Positions 1 to 8,250 of a DNA stretch of 64,000 nt are shown here, one piece after another; the stretch's first letter is position 1, and every line of letters starts with the position of its first letter. The translations under genes were made by a program, and so were the position numbers. The notes below the pieces were generated by a model, which made no database searches, was not told the origin of the DNA, and was given only the letters and a program-made list of their open reading frames with translations. The stretch is taken from assembly GCF_013087525.1 (NCBI RefSeq), contig NZ_JABFCS010000001.1, positions 3,596,001-3,660,000 of the forward strand. The letters are read 5' to 3'. Source of the stretch: Ramlibacter montanisoli. GTDB taxonomy: Bacteria; Pseudomonadota; Gammaproteobacteria; Burkholderiales; Burkholderiaceae_C.

Positions 1-228
1 AGCCGCAGCCATTTCGAGAGCGGCAAGGCGGTCTACGAACTGAACGAGGGCCAGCACCACGACCACCTCGTGTGCCTGGACTGCGGGCGGGTCGAGGAGT
101 TCTACGACGCGGAGATCGAGAAGCGGCAGAACGACGTGGCCAAGCTCAAGGGCTTCGAGATCGCCGACCACGCGCTGAGCCTGTACGCCCACTGCACCAA
201 GCCGAACTGCCCCAACAAGGGCAAGTAG
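1..228 (+). CDS. fur: Ferric uptake regulator Fur, C-terminal part
   Basis: The window opens inside this gene and holds its last 75 codons. Fur is a cytosolic metal-responsive repressor that binds DNA as a dimer when loaded with ferrous iron. The visible part is the dimerisation and metal-binding domain. It has the HHDHLVCLDCG segment with the His-rich site and first CxxC pair, and a second Cys pair in HCTKPNCPNK close to the C terminus. The N-terminal winged helix lies upstream and is not seen. Zur or PerR are alternatives, but the HDHLxCLDCG plus C-terminal Cys pair is typical of beta-proteobacterial Fur. It is convergent with hprK, with 3 bases between the stops. Confidence 0.88.
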   Translation, partial: SRSHFESGKAVYELNEGQHHDHLVCLDCGRVEEFYDAEIEKRQNDVAKLKGFEIADHALSLYAHCTKPNCPNKGK

Positions 229-231
229 GCG

Positions 232-1185
232 TCAGCCGCCCTTTTCCATGGCGCGGCGGTGCCGCTCCACGAACTCCTGGTAGGTGTCCACGCCCCTCAG
301 CTGCAGGATGGTGTTGCGCACCGCGGCTTCCACCAGCACGGCCATGTTGCGGCCGGCCACGACCGGGATCACCGCCTTGCGCACCGGCACGCCCAGCACG
401 TCCTGCGTGAGCGGCTCGTAGGGCAAACGTTCGTACTCGCGCTCCATGGTCTCGCGCCGCACCAGGTGCACGATCAGGCGCAGCAGCATCATCTTCCGGC
501 GCACGGCCGTCTCGCCGAAGATCGCGCGGATGTCCAGCAGGCCGATGCCGCGCACTTCCAGCAGGTTCTGCAGCAGCTCGGGGCAGCGGCCCTCGATGGT
601 GGTCTGGTTGACCCGGTACAGGTCCACCGCGTCGTCGGCCACCAGGCCGCTGCTGCGGGTGATCAGCTCCAGCCCCAGCTCGCTCTTGCCCAGTCCGGAC
701 TCGCCCGTGATCAGCACGCCCAGGCCCAGGATGTCCATGAACACGCCGTGCATGGAGGTGCGCTCGGCGAAGTGCTTGGACAGGTAGGCCCGCAGCACGT
801 CGATCACGAAGGCCGAGGGCTCGTGGGTGGCGAACATCGGGATCTGCGCGCGCTCGCACATGGACAGCAGGGCGTCGGGCGCCTGCTGGCCGTCGGTCAG
901 CACCAGCACCGGCGGCTCCAGGGTCACGATGCGGGCGATGCGGCGGGCGCAGTCTTCCTGGGTCGCGTTGGTCAGGTAGGCGACTTCGCGCTCACCGAGG
1001 ATCTGCACCCGGTAGGGATGGATGTAGTTCAGGTAGCCGACGAGGTCGGCGCCGGAACGGGCAGCCCGCACCGCCACTTCGTCGAAGCGCCTTTCGGACG
1101 CACCCAGCCCGGCGACCCACTCCCACTTCAAGGTGGCACGGTGGTCTTCGAACAGGACGTCGGCGCTGACGACGGTCGGCTTCAA
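232..1185 (-). CDS. hprK: HPr kinase/phosphorylase
   Basis: A 317-residue HPr(Ser) kinase/phosphorylase, the usual length. The family phosphorylates or dephosphorylates the regulatory serine of HPr in the cytosol. In proteobacteria it belongs to the nitrogen-PTS network rather than to carbon catabolite repression. Residues 1-130 form the N-terminal domain. The Walker A loop GESGLGKS lies at 161-168, preceded by the conserved His146 in SMHG. The C-terminal signature region contains [16 protein letters not shown]. It lies 16 bases downstream of ptsN on the same strand, so the two are probably co-transcribed. ATG start. No anomaly seen. Confidence 0.96.
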   Translation of the reverse strand: MKPTVVSADVLFEDHRATLKWEWVAGLGASERRFDEVAVRAARSGADLVGYLNYIHPYRVQILGEREVAYLTNATQEDCARRIARIVTLEPPVLVLTDGQQAPDALLSMCERAQIPMFATHEPSAFVIDVLRAYLSKHFAERTSMHGVFMDILGLGVLITGESGLGKSELGLELITRSSGLVADDAVDLYRVNQTTIEGRCPELLQNLLEVRGIGLLDIRAIFGETAVRRKMMLLRLIVHLVRRETMEREYERLPYEPLTQDVLGVPVRKAVIPVVAGRNMAVLVEAAVRNTILQLRGVDTYQEFVERHRRAMEKGG

Positions 1186-1201
1186 GCGCGGGGGTGTCCT
1201 T

Positions 1202-1672
1202 TCAGGCGGAAGGCTGGGCGGACTGCCAGTCGGCGATCAGCCGGTGCAGCTGGCCGGCGTCCGTGCTGGTCTTCATCTTCTCACGCAGCGGAGCGTCGCT
1301 CAGCAGCTCGGCGATCTCGGACAGGATTTCCAGGTGCTTCTGGGTGGCCGCCTCGGGCACCAGCAGGAAGATCAGGAGGTTGACCGCCTGCTCGTCGGGG
1401 GCGTCGAAGCCGATCGGGTGGGCCAGCTGGAACAGGGCGGCCATGGGCGCCTTCAAGCCCTTGATGCGCCCGTGCGGGATGGCCACGCCATGGCCCAGGC
1501 CGGTGGAACCCAGGCGCTCACGGGCGAACAGGCTGTCGGTGATCAGGGCGCGGGACAGGCCGTGCAGGTTCTCGAACAGCAGCCCGGCTTCCTCGAACGC
1601 CCGCTTCTTGCTCGTGGCGTCGACACCGACCAGGACCTGGGCGGGCGGCAGGATGGACGCAAGGCGGTTCAT
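1202..1672 (-). CDS. ptsN: Nitrogen-PTS enzyme IIA (EIIA-Ntr)
   Basis: A 156-residue EIIA of the fructose/mannitol fold. It accepts a phosphoryl group from NPr/HPr on a histidine and acts as a regulatory output rather than a sugar carrier, affecting potassium transport and other targets in studied relatives. The acceptor is His67 in the motif [11 protein letters not shown]. The protein is otherwise standard in length. It is followed by hprK on the same strand, and its promoter probably lies in the 124-base gap to hpf, which also holds the hpf terminator. Assignment is from motif and context. Confidence 0.94.
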   Translation of the reverse strand: MNRLASILPPAQVLVGVDATSKKRAFEEAGLLFENLHGLSRALITDSLFARERLGSTGLGHGVAIPHGRIKGLKAPMAALFQLAHPIGFDAPDEQAVNLLIFLLVPEAATQKHLEILSEIAELLSDAPLREKMKTSTDAGQLHRLIADWQSAQPSA

Positions 1673-1751
1673 GGTGGCTGGGGCGGATTATGCACAGATG
1701 GCAGTGCACCGCACCAAAACGGCCGGGGAGCCCGCCCGGAAGACAGCCGGG

Positions 1752-1785
1752 AAAAAGAAAGGGCCCGACGGGGCCCCTTTTTACC
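1752..1785 (-). terminator. Intrinsic terminator between hpf and ptsN
   Basis: Read on the minus strand, a GC stem (GGGCCCC, loop GTC, GGGCCC with one bulge) is followed by TTTCTTTTT. It lies after the hpf stop and before the ptsN start, so hpf is probably transcribed separately from ptsN-hprK. The plus strand also ends in TTTTT after the same stem, so the element may work in both directions. Confidence 0.7.
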
Positions 1786-1796
1786 GCTGATTCACG

Positions 1797-2126
1797 TCAC
1801 ATCACGCGTTTCGGCGCTTCGTGATGGTGGTCCTGCATGCGCGTCTTGTGCTTGCCGACCTGGCGATCCAGCTTGTCGACCAGTTCGTCCAGCGCGGCAT
1901 ACAGGTCGTGATGGGCGCTTTCGGCGAACATGTCGCCGCCCTTCACGTGGATCTTGCATTCGGCGCGCTGCCTTCGTTCCTTCTCCTTCTGCTTTTCGAC
2001 GGTGAGCAATACCTGGATGTTCACGACCTGGTCAAAGTGGCGGGTGATGCGATCGAGCTTGGTGGTCACGTAGTTGCGCAGAGCCGGGGTTACTTCGAGA
2101 TGGTGACCGCTGATCGTCAGGTTCAT
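1797..2126 (-). CDS. hpf: Ribosome hibernation promoting factor, short form
   Basis: A 109-residue protein of the HPF/RaiA (sigma-54 modulation) family. It binds the 30S decoding region in stationary phase and drives 100S dimer formation. The N terminus [12 protein letters not shown] and the basic, Lys/Arg-rich middle ([14 protein letters not shown]) fit the family, and the C-terminal tail is His-rich ([11 protein letters not shown]). It lacks the long C-terminal dimerisation domain, so it is the short proteobacterial type. An AGGAGG-like ribosome site precedes the ATG. rpoN, often adjacent in proteobacteria, is not upstream here. Confidence 0.93.
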   Translation of the reverse strand: MNLTISGHHLEVTPALRNYVTTKLDRITRHFDQVVNIQVLLTVEKQKEKERRQRAECKIHVKGGDMFAESAHHDLYAALDELVDKLDRQVGKHKTRMQDHHHEAPKRVM

Positions 2127-2443
2127 GGAGCCTCCTGTTGCACTCGGGTTGAGGTGGCGCCGTTGCGGCGCGGGGAAGGAACGCTGGTATCGAATGTGTC
2201 GGGTTTGTGAAACCCACTATGCCCCTGGGCCCCGCAAAAGTCCATTGATTTCCCTCAATGCCGAGGCGCGAATTACGGGCTCTGCCAGAGGAGAAACCGG
2301 TGTGCAAGCCCGTTCGCCGGAGCGCTGGCCGCGGCGCCGTTCCAGCCGATGGAAGCACCAATGCGAAGCGGCCCGCAAGGGGCCGCCACAAGCACCGAAG
2401 GCGGCCACTCGGGCCGCCTCGTGCGGGGATCAATCCGTGGGGA
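2127..2443. other. Non-coding stretch upstream of hpf
   Basis: About 317 bases with no convincing gene on either strand. It must hold the hpf promoter on the minus strand. A perfect 6-base inverted repeat with a 3-base centre (GGGTTT GTG AAACCC) lies at 2201-2215. Nothing else was recognised. Confidence 0.5.
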
Positions 2444-2614
2444 TCAGCGCAGGCGCCACAGGGCGGCTGCGTCCAGGCGGTTCCAGCCGCCGCCGGCCTT
2501 CGGGTGCGCCTGCGCGCCCGGGCGCTCCAGGTTCGCGTGCTCGATGCGGTCAGCCTGGGGCTTGTCGCGCGGGGTGTCGTTGTGACGGTCGCTGGACTTG
2601 GGTTCTTTGTACAT
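2444..2614 (-). CDS. Small hydrophilic hypothetical protein, 56 aa
   Basis: A 56-codon frame starting ATG at 2614, preceded by a good ribosome site (GGAGAG, 6 bases upstream). The product is very hydrophilic and charged, starting MYKEPKSSDRHNDTPRD and ending AALWRLR, with no signal peptide or membrane segment. It sits 20 bases downstream of another tiny gene on the same strand, suggesting a two-gene transcript. I do not recognise a family. The support is the ribosome site, the tandem arrangement and normal codon use; a longer in-frame start 35 codons upstream lacks such a site. Confidence 0.5.
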   Translation of the reverse strand: MYKEPKSSDRHNDTPRDKPQADRIEHANLERPGAQAHPKAGGGWNRLDAAALWRLR

Positions 2615-2634
2615 GCTGTTCTCTCCGTGCGCCC

Positions 2635-2829
2635 TCAGCTGCCGCTCTCGGTGCTGGGGGTGCGCTTGGTTTCCTGGGGAGCCGCGGCGCGTTCGCCGTG
2701 CCGGCTGATGAACGGCCACGCATGGGCACTGCGCGGGCGGCGGGCAGCCAGGGCGTTGTCCTTGGCTTCGGCCGCGGCGGGACGCCAGTTCGAACGGCTG
2801 GCGTTCGGGTCGGTCGCTAGCTGGATCAT
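2635..2829 (-). CDS. Small hypothetical protein, 64 aa
   Basis: A 64-codon frame starting ATG at 2829, with the strong ribosome site AAGGAGC placed 5 bases before it. The product begins MIQLATDPNASRSNWRPAAA, is basic and probably disordered, and has no membrane segment. It is followed after 20 bases by a second tiny gene. A longer frame exists upstream but lacks a ribosome site, so this start is preferred. Function unknown. Confidence 0.5.
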   Translation of the reverse strand: MIQLATDPNASRSNWRPAAAEAKDNALAARRPRSAHAWPFISRHGERAAAPQETKRTPSTESGS

Positions 2830-3158
2830 CTGGGCTCCTTGCAGGTACTGCCGGACCTCGGTCCGGGGCGATGGACTCAATGTAGGGGGCCTCCTGGACC
2901 GTGGTGTCGGACGTTCTGGCCCAGCCGTGTAGGATTTGTCCTGCGAATGGCTCTACAGTCGTACAAGTCCCAATGCCGAGCCGCAGGCGGTACTTGACAG
3001 GCTCGTGACAGCCGGCTGCCGGGCATAATCGCCCATCCTTTTTCCGGAAGACCGCTCCCTTGAAACCTACCCTAGTCGGTAGCTTTCAACGCCCGTGCCG
3101 CGGTGCGTTGGAAGCCCCCAGCCGCCGCAGAACCGAACACAACGCACGGGACGGAGCC
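2830..3158. other. Divergent intergenic region before corA
   Basis: A 329-base stretch between the small minus-strand genes and corA. A TTGACA at 2991-2996 and a CATAAT near 3026 are visible but about 24 bases apart, which is too far for one sigma-70 promoter. The repeat TTGACAGGC/GTGACAGCC is adjacent. A short hairpin CTACC-N6-GGTAG lies near 3067-3082. I see no Mg-sensing riboswitch fold that I can name. Confidence 0.35.
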
Positions 3159-4148
3159 ATGCTCAACATCTTCACGCTCGCCAACGGGCGGCTTTTCCAG
3201 GAGGAGATCGAGTCCCTGGAAGAGCTTTCGCGCTTCCAACCGGTCTGGGTCGACCTGGAGGCCCCGACGCCGGAAGAAAAGCGCTGGGTCAAGCAGTACT
3301 ACGGCCTGTCCATCCCGGAAGACGCGATGGACGAGGACATCGAGGAATCCGCCCGCTTCTACGAGGAAGACAACGGCGACCTCCACATCCGCAGCGATTT
3401 CCTGGTGGCGGGCGGGGAGGAGACGAGGACGGTCCGCGTGGCCTTCATCCTCAATCTCACGAACACGACGCTGAAGAGCCACGGCGTGCTGTTCTCCATC
3501 CACGACGACGACGTGCCGGTGTTCCGGCTGCTGCGGCTGCGCGCGCGCCGGGCCCCGGGCCTGATCGCGGACGCCAAGGAAGTGCTGCTCAAGCTGTTCG
3601 ACGCCGACGCGGAATACTCGGCCGACACGCTGGAGGGCATCTACGACGAACTGGAGAAGGTCAGCAAGCAGGTCCTGTCCGGCGAGGTCACCGACACGCT
3701 GGCCGGCGAGGCGCTGGAAGCCATCGCCCGCCAGGAAGACCTGAACGGCCGCATCCGCCGCAACGTGATGGACACCCGCCGCGCGGTCAGCTTCATGATG
3801 CGCAGCCGCATGCTCACCGCGGAGCAGTTCGAGGAGGCGCGGCAGATCCTGCGGGACATCGAGTCCCTGGACAACCACACGGCCTTCCTGTTCGACAAGA
3901 TCAACTTCCTGATGGACGCCACCGTCGGCTTCATCAACATCAACCAGAACAAGATCATCAAGATCTTCTCGGTGGCCAGCGTCGCCCTGCTGCCGCCCAC
4001 GCTGGTGGCGAGCCTGTACGGCATGAACCTGCAGTTCCCGGAGCTCGCGACCCTGGGCCCCGCGGCCTACCCCTACGTGCTGCTGCTGATGGCGGCCAGC
4101 GCGCTGGTGCCGATGTGGTACTTCCGCAAACGCGGCTGGCTGCGCTGA
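3159..4148 (+). CDS. corA: CorA-family divalent cation transporter
   Basis: A 329-residue CorA-type channel for magnesium (and cobalt/nickel) in the inner membrane. It has a long acidic cytoplasmic funnel domain (residues 1-260). The two C-terminal membrane helices carry the signature GMN at 288-290, followed by the basic tail YFRKRGWLR. The ATG at 3159 was chosen because an ACGGAG ribosome site precedes it and it begins MLNIFTLANGRL as in relatives; an upstream TTG would add 33 unlikely residues. It is convergent with znuB, 4 bases apart. Confidence 0.93.
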   Translation: MLNIFTLANGRLFQEEIESLEELSRFQPVWVDLEAPTPEEKRWVKQYYGLSIPEDAMDEDIEESARFYEEDNGDLHIRSDFLVAGGEETRTVRVAFILNLTNTTLKSHGVLFSIHDDDVPVFRLLRLRARRAPGLIADAKEVLLKLFDADAEYSADTLEGIYDELEKVSKQVLSGEVTDTLAGEALEAIARQEDLNGRIRRNVMDTRRAVSFMMRSRMLTAEQFEEARQILRDIESLDNHTAFLFDKINFLMDATVGFININQNKIIKIFSVASVALLPPTLVASLYGMNLQFPELATLGPAAYPYVLLLMAASALVPMWYFRKRGWLR

Positions 4149-4152
4149 AGGC

Positions 4153-4896
4153 TCAGGCCGGCACGGGCGCGCGCCAGACGGCCAGGATCCCCAGCAGGCA
4201 CAGGGCGAGCGCCGTGCTCGCGCCGCTCGGCCAGTCGAATGCCCACGACCAGCCCATGCCGGCCAGGCAGGCGGCCACCCCCAGCGGGACCGCTTTCCCC
4301 AGCGCCACTCCGCGCTGGGTCCAGAGGGCCGGCCCGATCAGCAGGGCGAAGACCAGGTACAGGCCGAGGGTCTGCACGGCCATTGACAGGGCCAGCGCGA
4401 ACGCGGGGTAGAAGACGGCGTCGCGCCGCAGCACGCCGCCGCGTAGCGCGGACAGCGTCAGCACCAGGCTCGCGGCCGCGGCGAGCAGGAGCACCGCGCT
4501 CCACGGAACCCAGAGCACGTCGGCGGCCAGCAGGCGAGCGAGGCGCTCGCGGCCGTGCGGGTCGAAGGCGACGGCGATTACCGAGATGCCGGCGCCGGCG
4601 ACGTAGACCAGCCCGATCAGCGCCTCGCGCTGTTCCGGCCAGCGCCGCGCCAGCCACCAGACTCCGGCCGACCCGAGCAGGGCCGCCGCGGCCGCCGCGA
4701 CGGAGGACAGCAGTGCGCCCGGCTCCTCCACCAGCGCCCCTGCCGCCAGCACGCCGCAGGCGGCGATCTGCGCGACCGCGAGGTCGATGAACACCACGCC
4801 CCGCGCCAGCACCTGCGCCCCGAGCGGCACCAGCACCAGGCTCGCCAGCAGCAAGGCGGCAGCCGGCGCGGCCAGCCAGGCGAGATCCGCGTTCAT
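4153..4896 (-). CDS. znuB: Zinc/manganese ABC transporter permease (ZnuB-like)
   Basis: A 247-residue very hydrophobic protein of the ABC-3 (ZnuB/MntB) permease family with about seven to eight membrane helices. It forms the inner-membrane channel for metal handed over by the binding protein. The ATG overlaps the stop of znuA by 4 bases (ATGA), so translation is coupled. It is slightly shorter than the E. coli protein. No ATP-binding subunit gene adjoins it, which is unusual for this system. The assignment to zinc rather than manganese rests on the neighbouring binding protein and porin. Confidence 0.85.
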   Translation of the reverse strand: MNADLAWLAAPAAALLLASLVLVPLGAQVLARGVVFIDLAVAQIAACGVLAAGALVEEPGALLSSVAAAAAALLGSAGVWWLARRWPEQREALIGLVYVAGAGISVIAVAFDPHGRERLARLLAADVLWVPWSAVLLLAAAASLVLTLSALRGGVLRRDAVFYPAFALALSMAVQTLGLYLVFALLIGPALWTQRGVALGKAVPLGVAACLAGMGWSWAFDWPSGASTALALCLLGILAVWRAPVPA

Positions 4897-5822
4897 CGGC
4901 GCGCGGCCAGCAGCCGCTCGATCAGGTGGTCGAACAGGCCGGCCAGCGTGTCGGCAGGCGCCTCCTCGGTCACGGTGGACGGCAATTGCAGCAGCGTCAC
5001 CCCGCTGCCCAGTTGCTGCGCGAGCCACTCGACCCCGCGCGGATCCTGGTAGGCCGAAACGACCAGTGCGCGCGGCGGCGTGCCGCGCACGCCTTCCAGC
5101 ACTTTCTGCAGGTGGCCCGGCGTGGGCGGCACGCCCGGTTTGGGCTCCAGGTCCGCCACCTGCACGATGCCCAGCCAGCGCCAGAGGTAGGCAAAGGTGC
5201 TGTGCTGTGCCGCCACCCGCATGCCGCGCAGCGGCGCGGCGCGCTGCTCCCACTGCGCGATCCGCGCGCGCCAGTCCGACTGGAAGGCCGCGAGCCGCGC
5301 GCGGTAGCCGTCGCGGCCGGCCGGGTCGACCTGTTCCAGCCGCGCCGCCACCGCGGCGGCCACCTGCAGCAGGCGATGCGGATCGAGGTGCGCGTGCGGA
5401 TTGCCCGCCGCATGGACATCGCCTTCGAACACCGAGCCGGGGGCCCGTGGGTCGATCAGCGCCACCTGCTCCGCCGCGAACAGCAGGCCGGGCGCGCCTT
5501 TCTGCACGCGCGGATTGCCGGCGCGCTGCTGCAGCATCGGCAGCCAGCCCGCCTCCAGCTCGGCGCCGGTGCAGACCGCGAGGTCCGCCTTGCGCAGCAT
5601 CGCGATCAGGCTCGGGCGGGCCTCGATGTGGTGCGGGTCCTGCCGGGCATGGGTGGCGCTGCGCACCTCCGCCGCGGGAGCGAGCTGGCGCACCAGCGCC
5701 GCCCATTCGGGCTCGCAGGTGAAGACGCTCAGGGCCTGCGCGCTGCCGGCACCGCACAAGGCACACGCGGCGAGCGCGGCGCGCCACCAGGGACTGCGGG
5801 TTTCAGAAGGAATGGGATGCAT
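4893..5822 (-). CDS. znuA: Periplasmic zinc-binding protein (ZnuA-like)
   Basis: A 309-residue metal-binding protein of the cluster 9 (TroA/ZnuA) type. It has an N-terminal signal peptide (hydrophobic stretch LAACALCGAGSAQA). Metal-ligand histidines appear in DPHHIEARPS, NPHAHLDP and AQHSTFAYLWRWLG. It delivers metal to the permease ZnuB, whose start overlaps its stop. The ATG at 5822 gives MHPIPSETRS and lies inside the last codons of the upstream porin gene, a 20-base overlap. Apparent in-frame continuity with that porin is caused by a one-base loss near 5847 and is not a real fusion. Confidence 0.88.
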   Translation of the reverse strand: MHPIPSETRSPWWRAALAACALCGAGSAQALSVFTCEPEWAALVRQLAPAAEVRSATHARQDPHHIEARPSLIAMLRKADLAVCTGAELEAGWLPMLQQRAGNPRVQKGAPGLLFAAEQVALIDPRAPGSVFEGDVHAAGNPHAHLDPHRLLQVAAAVAARLEQVDPAGRDGYRARLAAFQSDWRARIAQWEQRAAPLRGMRVAAQHSTFAYLWRWLGIVQVADLEPKPGVPPTPGHLQKVLEGVRGTPPRALVVSAYQDPRGVEWLAQQLGSGVTLLQLPSTVTEEAPADTLAGLFDHLIERLLAARR

Positions 5823-6965
5823 GGGCGCCGAAGTTGAGGATGTACTGAGCTGCACGCTGCGGTTGGCGGCGGGGAAGCCGCCGCGGTCCTGCTGGCGCGT
5901 GAACTGCACGCGCAGCGTCTGCGCATGTGAAGGCTTGTATGCGAGCATCGCGGCCGCCTCGCGCAGCCTGCCGTCGTCGAAGTGGTCTTCGTGCGGCTGG
6001 CGCACGCGCAGCACGTCGGCGCGCACGCCGGCCTCCCACGCGGGGGCGAAGCGGTACACGACGGCAAGGTAGGCTGCCTGGTGCCGGTCGCTGCGCGTGG
6101 CGAACCGATTGGGACGGGTCACCAGCGCGTGCTCGTAGCTCACCCGCAGCTGCTGCTGGCGGTTGTTGCCTTCGGGCGCCCACTTCCACGTGAGGTCGGC
6201 CACCCACAGGCGGCGGCCGCTGAAGGCGGCGCCGTGCGCATGGGCGTCTTCGTGGGCCTCGCCGGCTTCCGCGCCCTCCTCGTCGCCATGGTCCTCGACC
6301 AGGGCTTCGCGCCGGTTGTGCAGCAGGGACAGGCCGGCTTGCCAGCTCTGGCTGCGCCCGAGGTCGCCGCCGCTGCGCGCCGAGAGCACCAGGGCACCGG
6401 GACGGCGCGCGGCGGCCGCTTCCTGCACCAGCTCCCGGCCCCGGAACACTTCCAGGCCAAGGCGGAAGTACAGGTCCGTCGGCGCCGTCCAGTTGATGCG
6501 CACGCCGTCGTCGAACCAGTGGCCGCCGAGGAAGGCGCGATACAAGAGCGGCCGCTGGACGAAATCGTCGCCATGCGGATGCTGTTCGTTGAGGTAGCCG
6601 AGCTGCGAGGAGAAGCGGCCGGCGCGCAGTTGCAGGCCGGCCGGCAGGGTGCGGGTCTGCACCCAGGCCTCTTCCAGTTCCACTTCGAGATTGCCGTCCA
6701 GCGTGTGGGCAGCGGCGGTCGCCTGCGCCTGGAAATGGCGGCCCAGCGGCCCATGGACGCTGAGGTCGCTGTGGCCAAGGCCCAGTCCCTGGTCGCGCTG
6801 GCCGAGGGCCAGCGAACGCGAGGACGCGGAAAGGTCGAGCACGGCGCCGGCCTGCCAGCCGTCGGCCGGCTGCTGTGCGAAAGCCCCGAAGGCGGAGCAG
6901 GAAAGGATCAGGGCCAGGGCGCGGCGGGCTGGCGCCACGCGCGGGATTCCCGGGAAAGCTTGCAT
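5803..6965 (-). CDS. Outer-membrane porin-like protein of the zinc locus (one frameshift)
   Basis: An exported protein of about 387 residues with a signal peptide ending near FGAFAQ, alternating beta-strand pattern and a C-terminal phenylalanine after QYILNFGAHASHSF, typical of outer-membrane barrels. A long loop is rich in His and acidic residues (EAHEDAHAHG), suggesting metal contact. The last 14 codons lie in a second frame. Adding one base at 5847/5848 (CTG CAG TAC) restores the expected end and a stop at 5803. It overlaps znuA and probably admits or captures zinc under metal starvation; that role is inferred from context. Confidence 0.72.
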
Positions 6966-7027
6966 GTCATCTCGCTGAAAGGAAGCGGCTGCGCGGCTCC
7001 AGGGAGCGGCGCAGGGCGATCACGGGT

Positions 7028-7420
7028 TCAGCGGGAAGTTGGCGGACCGCGCGCGTCGAAGAGCGCGCACCAGCGGGCCACGAAGCCGGCGTTGCTGGCC
7101 AGCAGCATCGCGGCGGGCGGTGCGAGCGGCGCAATGGCGAGCTTGGCCGAAGCCATCGCCGGCTGCGCGACGACGTCGAACAGGCGGCAGTCGGAGGCGT
7201 CGGCATGGCTGCCGAACAAGGCCTCGAAGATCCCGCCCTCGGCATCGCGCGGCTCGGCCAGCGCGTGCACCTCGCTGGCCCCGCGCCAGGCCGCACCGGA
7301 CTCGCCGTGCAGGCCGCGGTGGATCCAGCCGAGGGCCTGCGCCAGCACGAAGGCGGCCAGCAGCACCAGGACCGCGAGTCGCTGCGCGGCCGTGCGTGAT
7401 GGCATCGAGGTGGCGGTCAT
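7028..7420 (-). CDS. Small exported protein of the zinc locus
   Basis: A 130-residue protein starting MTATSMPSRTAAQ with one N-terminal hydrophobic segment (LAVLVLLAAFVLAQALGW) that looks like a signal or anchor. It ends in a conserved-looking FDARGPPTSR tail, and a single central Cys sits in ASDCRLFD. It lies first in the minus-strand run that continues to the porin, binding protein and permease, 62 bases before the porin start. I recognise this type of small protein beside metal-uptake genes but no function is known to me. The start could also be the Met five codons later. Confidence 0.6.
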   Translation of the reverse strand: MTATSMPSRTAAQRLAVLVLLAAFVLAQALGWIHRGLHGESGAAWRGASEVHALAEPRDAEGGIFEALFGSHADASDCRLFDVVAQPAMASAKLAIAPLAPPAAMLLASNAGFVARWCALFDARGPPTSR

Positions 7421-7523
7421 GGGACGGAACGACGGGCGAGCATAGCAGCCCTTGCAGCGGCGCAACGGGCCGGCGCCGACCATCGCGCCTTGCCTCGCGG
7501 TTGTCGCGCGCGCGTCCTGGCTT

Positions 7524-7546
7524 CGGCGGGGTTCCTGTCCCCGCCG
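7524..7546. repeat. Inverted repeat between divergent metal-locus genes
   Basis: Perfect 8-base arms CGGCGGGG and CCCCGCCG with a 7-base centre, in the 152-base gap between the zinc locus and the divergent barrel gene at 7573. It could be an operator or a leader hairpin. It does not resemble an AT-rich Zur box. Confidence 0.4.
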
Positions 7547-7572
7547 TGCATCATGGCGCGGACGGAGGTGCG

Positions 7573-8250
7573 ATGAAAAAGAGGAACGGTGCGCGGCCCG
7601 CCGCGCTGGGAGCGCTGCTGCTGGCCGCCGGCTCGGCCTGGGCGGCCGGGGGACACCACGCAGTGGACGATGCGGACATCCTCGGGGACCAGGAATGCGA
7701 GCTCGAAGGCTGGTTCAGCCGCGCCCGCGGCGGCGAGCGCGGGCTCCATGCCGGCGCCAACTGCCGCGTGGGTCCCGTGGAGCTCGGCGTCGCCAGCGAA
7801 TACGCGCGCTTCGAGGGCGAGTCCCAGACCGCCTGGGGCCTCGAAGCCAAGTGGGCGACCGAAGTCGCGCCCGGCTTCAGCCTGGGCGCCAAGGTCGGCC
7901 CGGCCTGGGCCGCGCACGTGCGTCCGCGCTACCAGGGCGCGTCGGCGTCGGCGCTGGCAACCTGGAAGGTCCGTGATGCCCTGGCGCTGCATGCCAACCT
8001 GGGCCGCGACTTCGTGCACCACGGGGAGGACCAGAGCCGCTATGGCGCCGCCGTGGAGTGGGCGCCGGCGCCGGCGTGGTCGCTGATGGCCGAGCGCTAC
8101 AAGGAGGAAGGCACGCACTTCGTCCGCGGCGGCGTCCGCTTCCTGGGTGGCGAGAACTGGAGCGTGGACCTGAGCCGCTCGCACCGCCTCTCCGGCCCCG
8201 CGCACTCGGCCTGGACGCTCGGCGCCACCTGGTCCTTCGACCGCAAGTGA
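7573..8250 (+). CDS. Exported beta-barrel hypothetical protein
   Basis: A 225-residue protein with a clear signal peptide (ALGALLLAAGSAWAA), then GGHHAVDDADIL. The rest shows alternating hydrophobic/polar strands rich in Gly, Trp and Tyr and ends ATWSFDRK, as expected of a small outer-membrane barrel or periplasmic beta-rich protein. GGAGGTG lies just before the ATG. Two Cys residues occur in the N-terminal third. It is divergent from the zinc locus and its stop abuts the stop of mtnN. Function unknown; a metal-related role is only suggested by position. Confidence 0.65.
   Translation: MKKRNGARPAALGALLLAAGSAWAAGGHHAVDDADILGDQECELEGWFSRARGGERGLHAGANCRVGPVELGVASEYARFEGESQTAWGLEAKWATEVAPGFSLGAKVGPAWAAHVRPRYQGASASALATWKVRDALALHANLGRDFVHHGEDQSRYGAAVEWAPAPAWSLMAERYKEEGTHFVRGGVRFLGGENWSVDLSRSHRLSGPAHSAWTLGATWSFDRK

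Noticed and set aside
2127..2443. Sigma-54 promoter upstream of hpf.
   Set aside because: The nearest match (TGGCAG with TAATT) lacks the TTGC element at the required distance.
2830..3158. Magnesium riboswitch upstream of corA.
   Set aside because: Only a small 5-bp hairpin is visible; nothing resembles the M-box or ykoK fold.
4893..6965. A 690-codon frame that looks like a porin-ZnuA fusion protein.
   Set aside because: The porin's expected C-terminal end QYILNFGAHASHSF is present in the next frame, and ZnuA has its own Met and signal peptide. One missing base explains the fusion.
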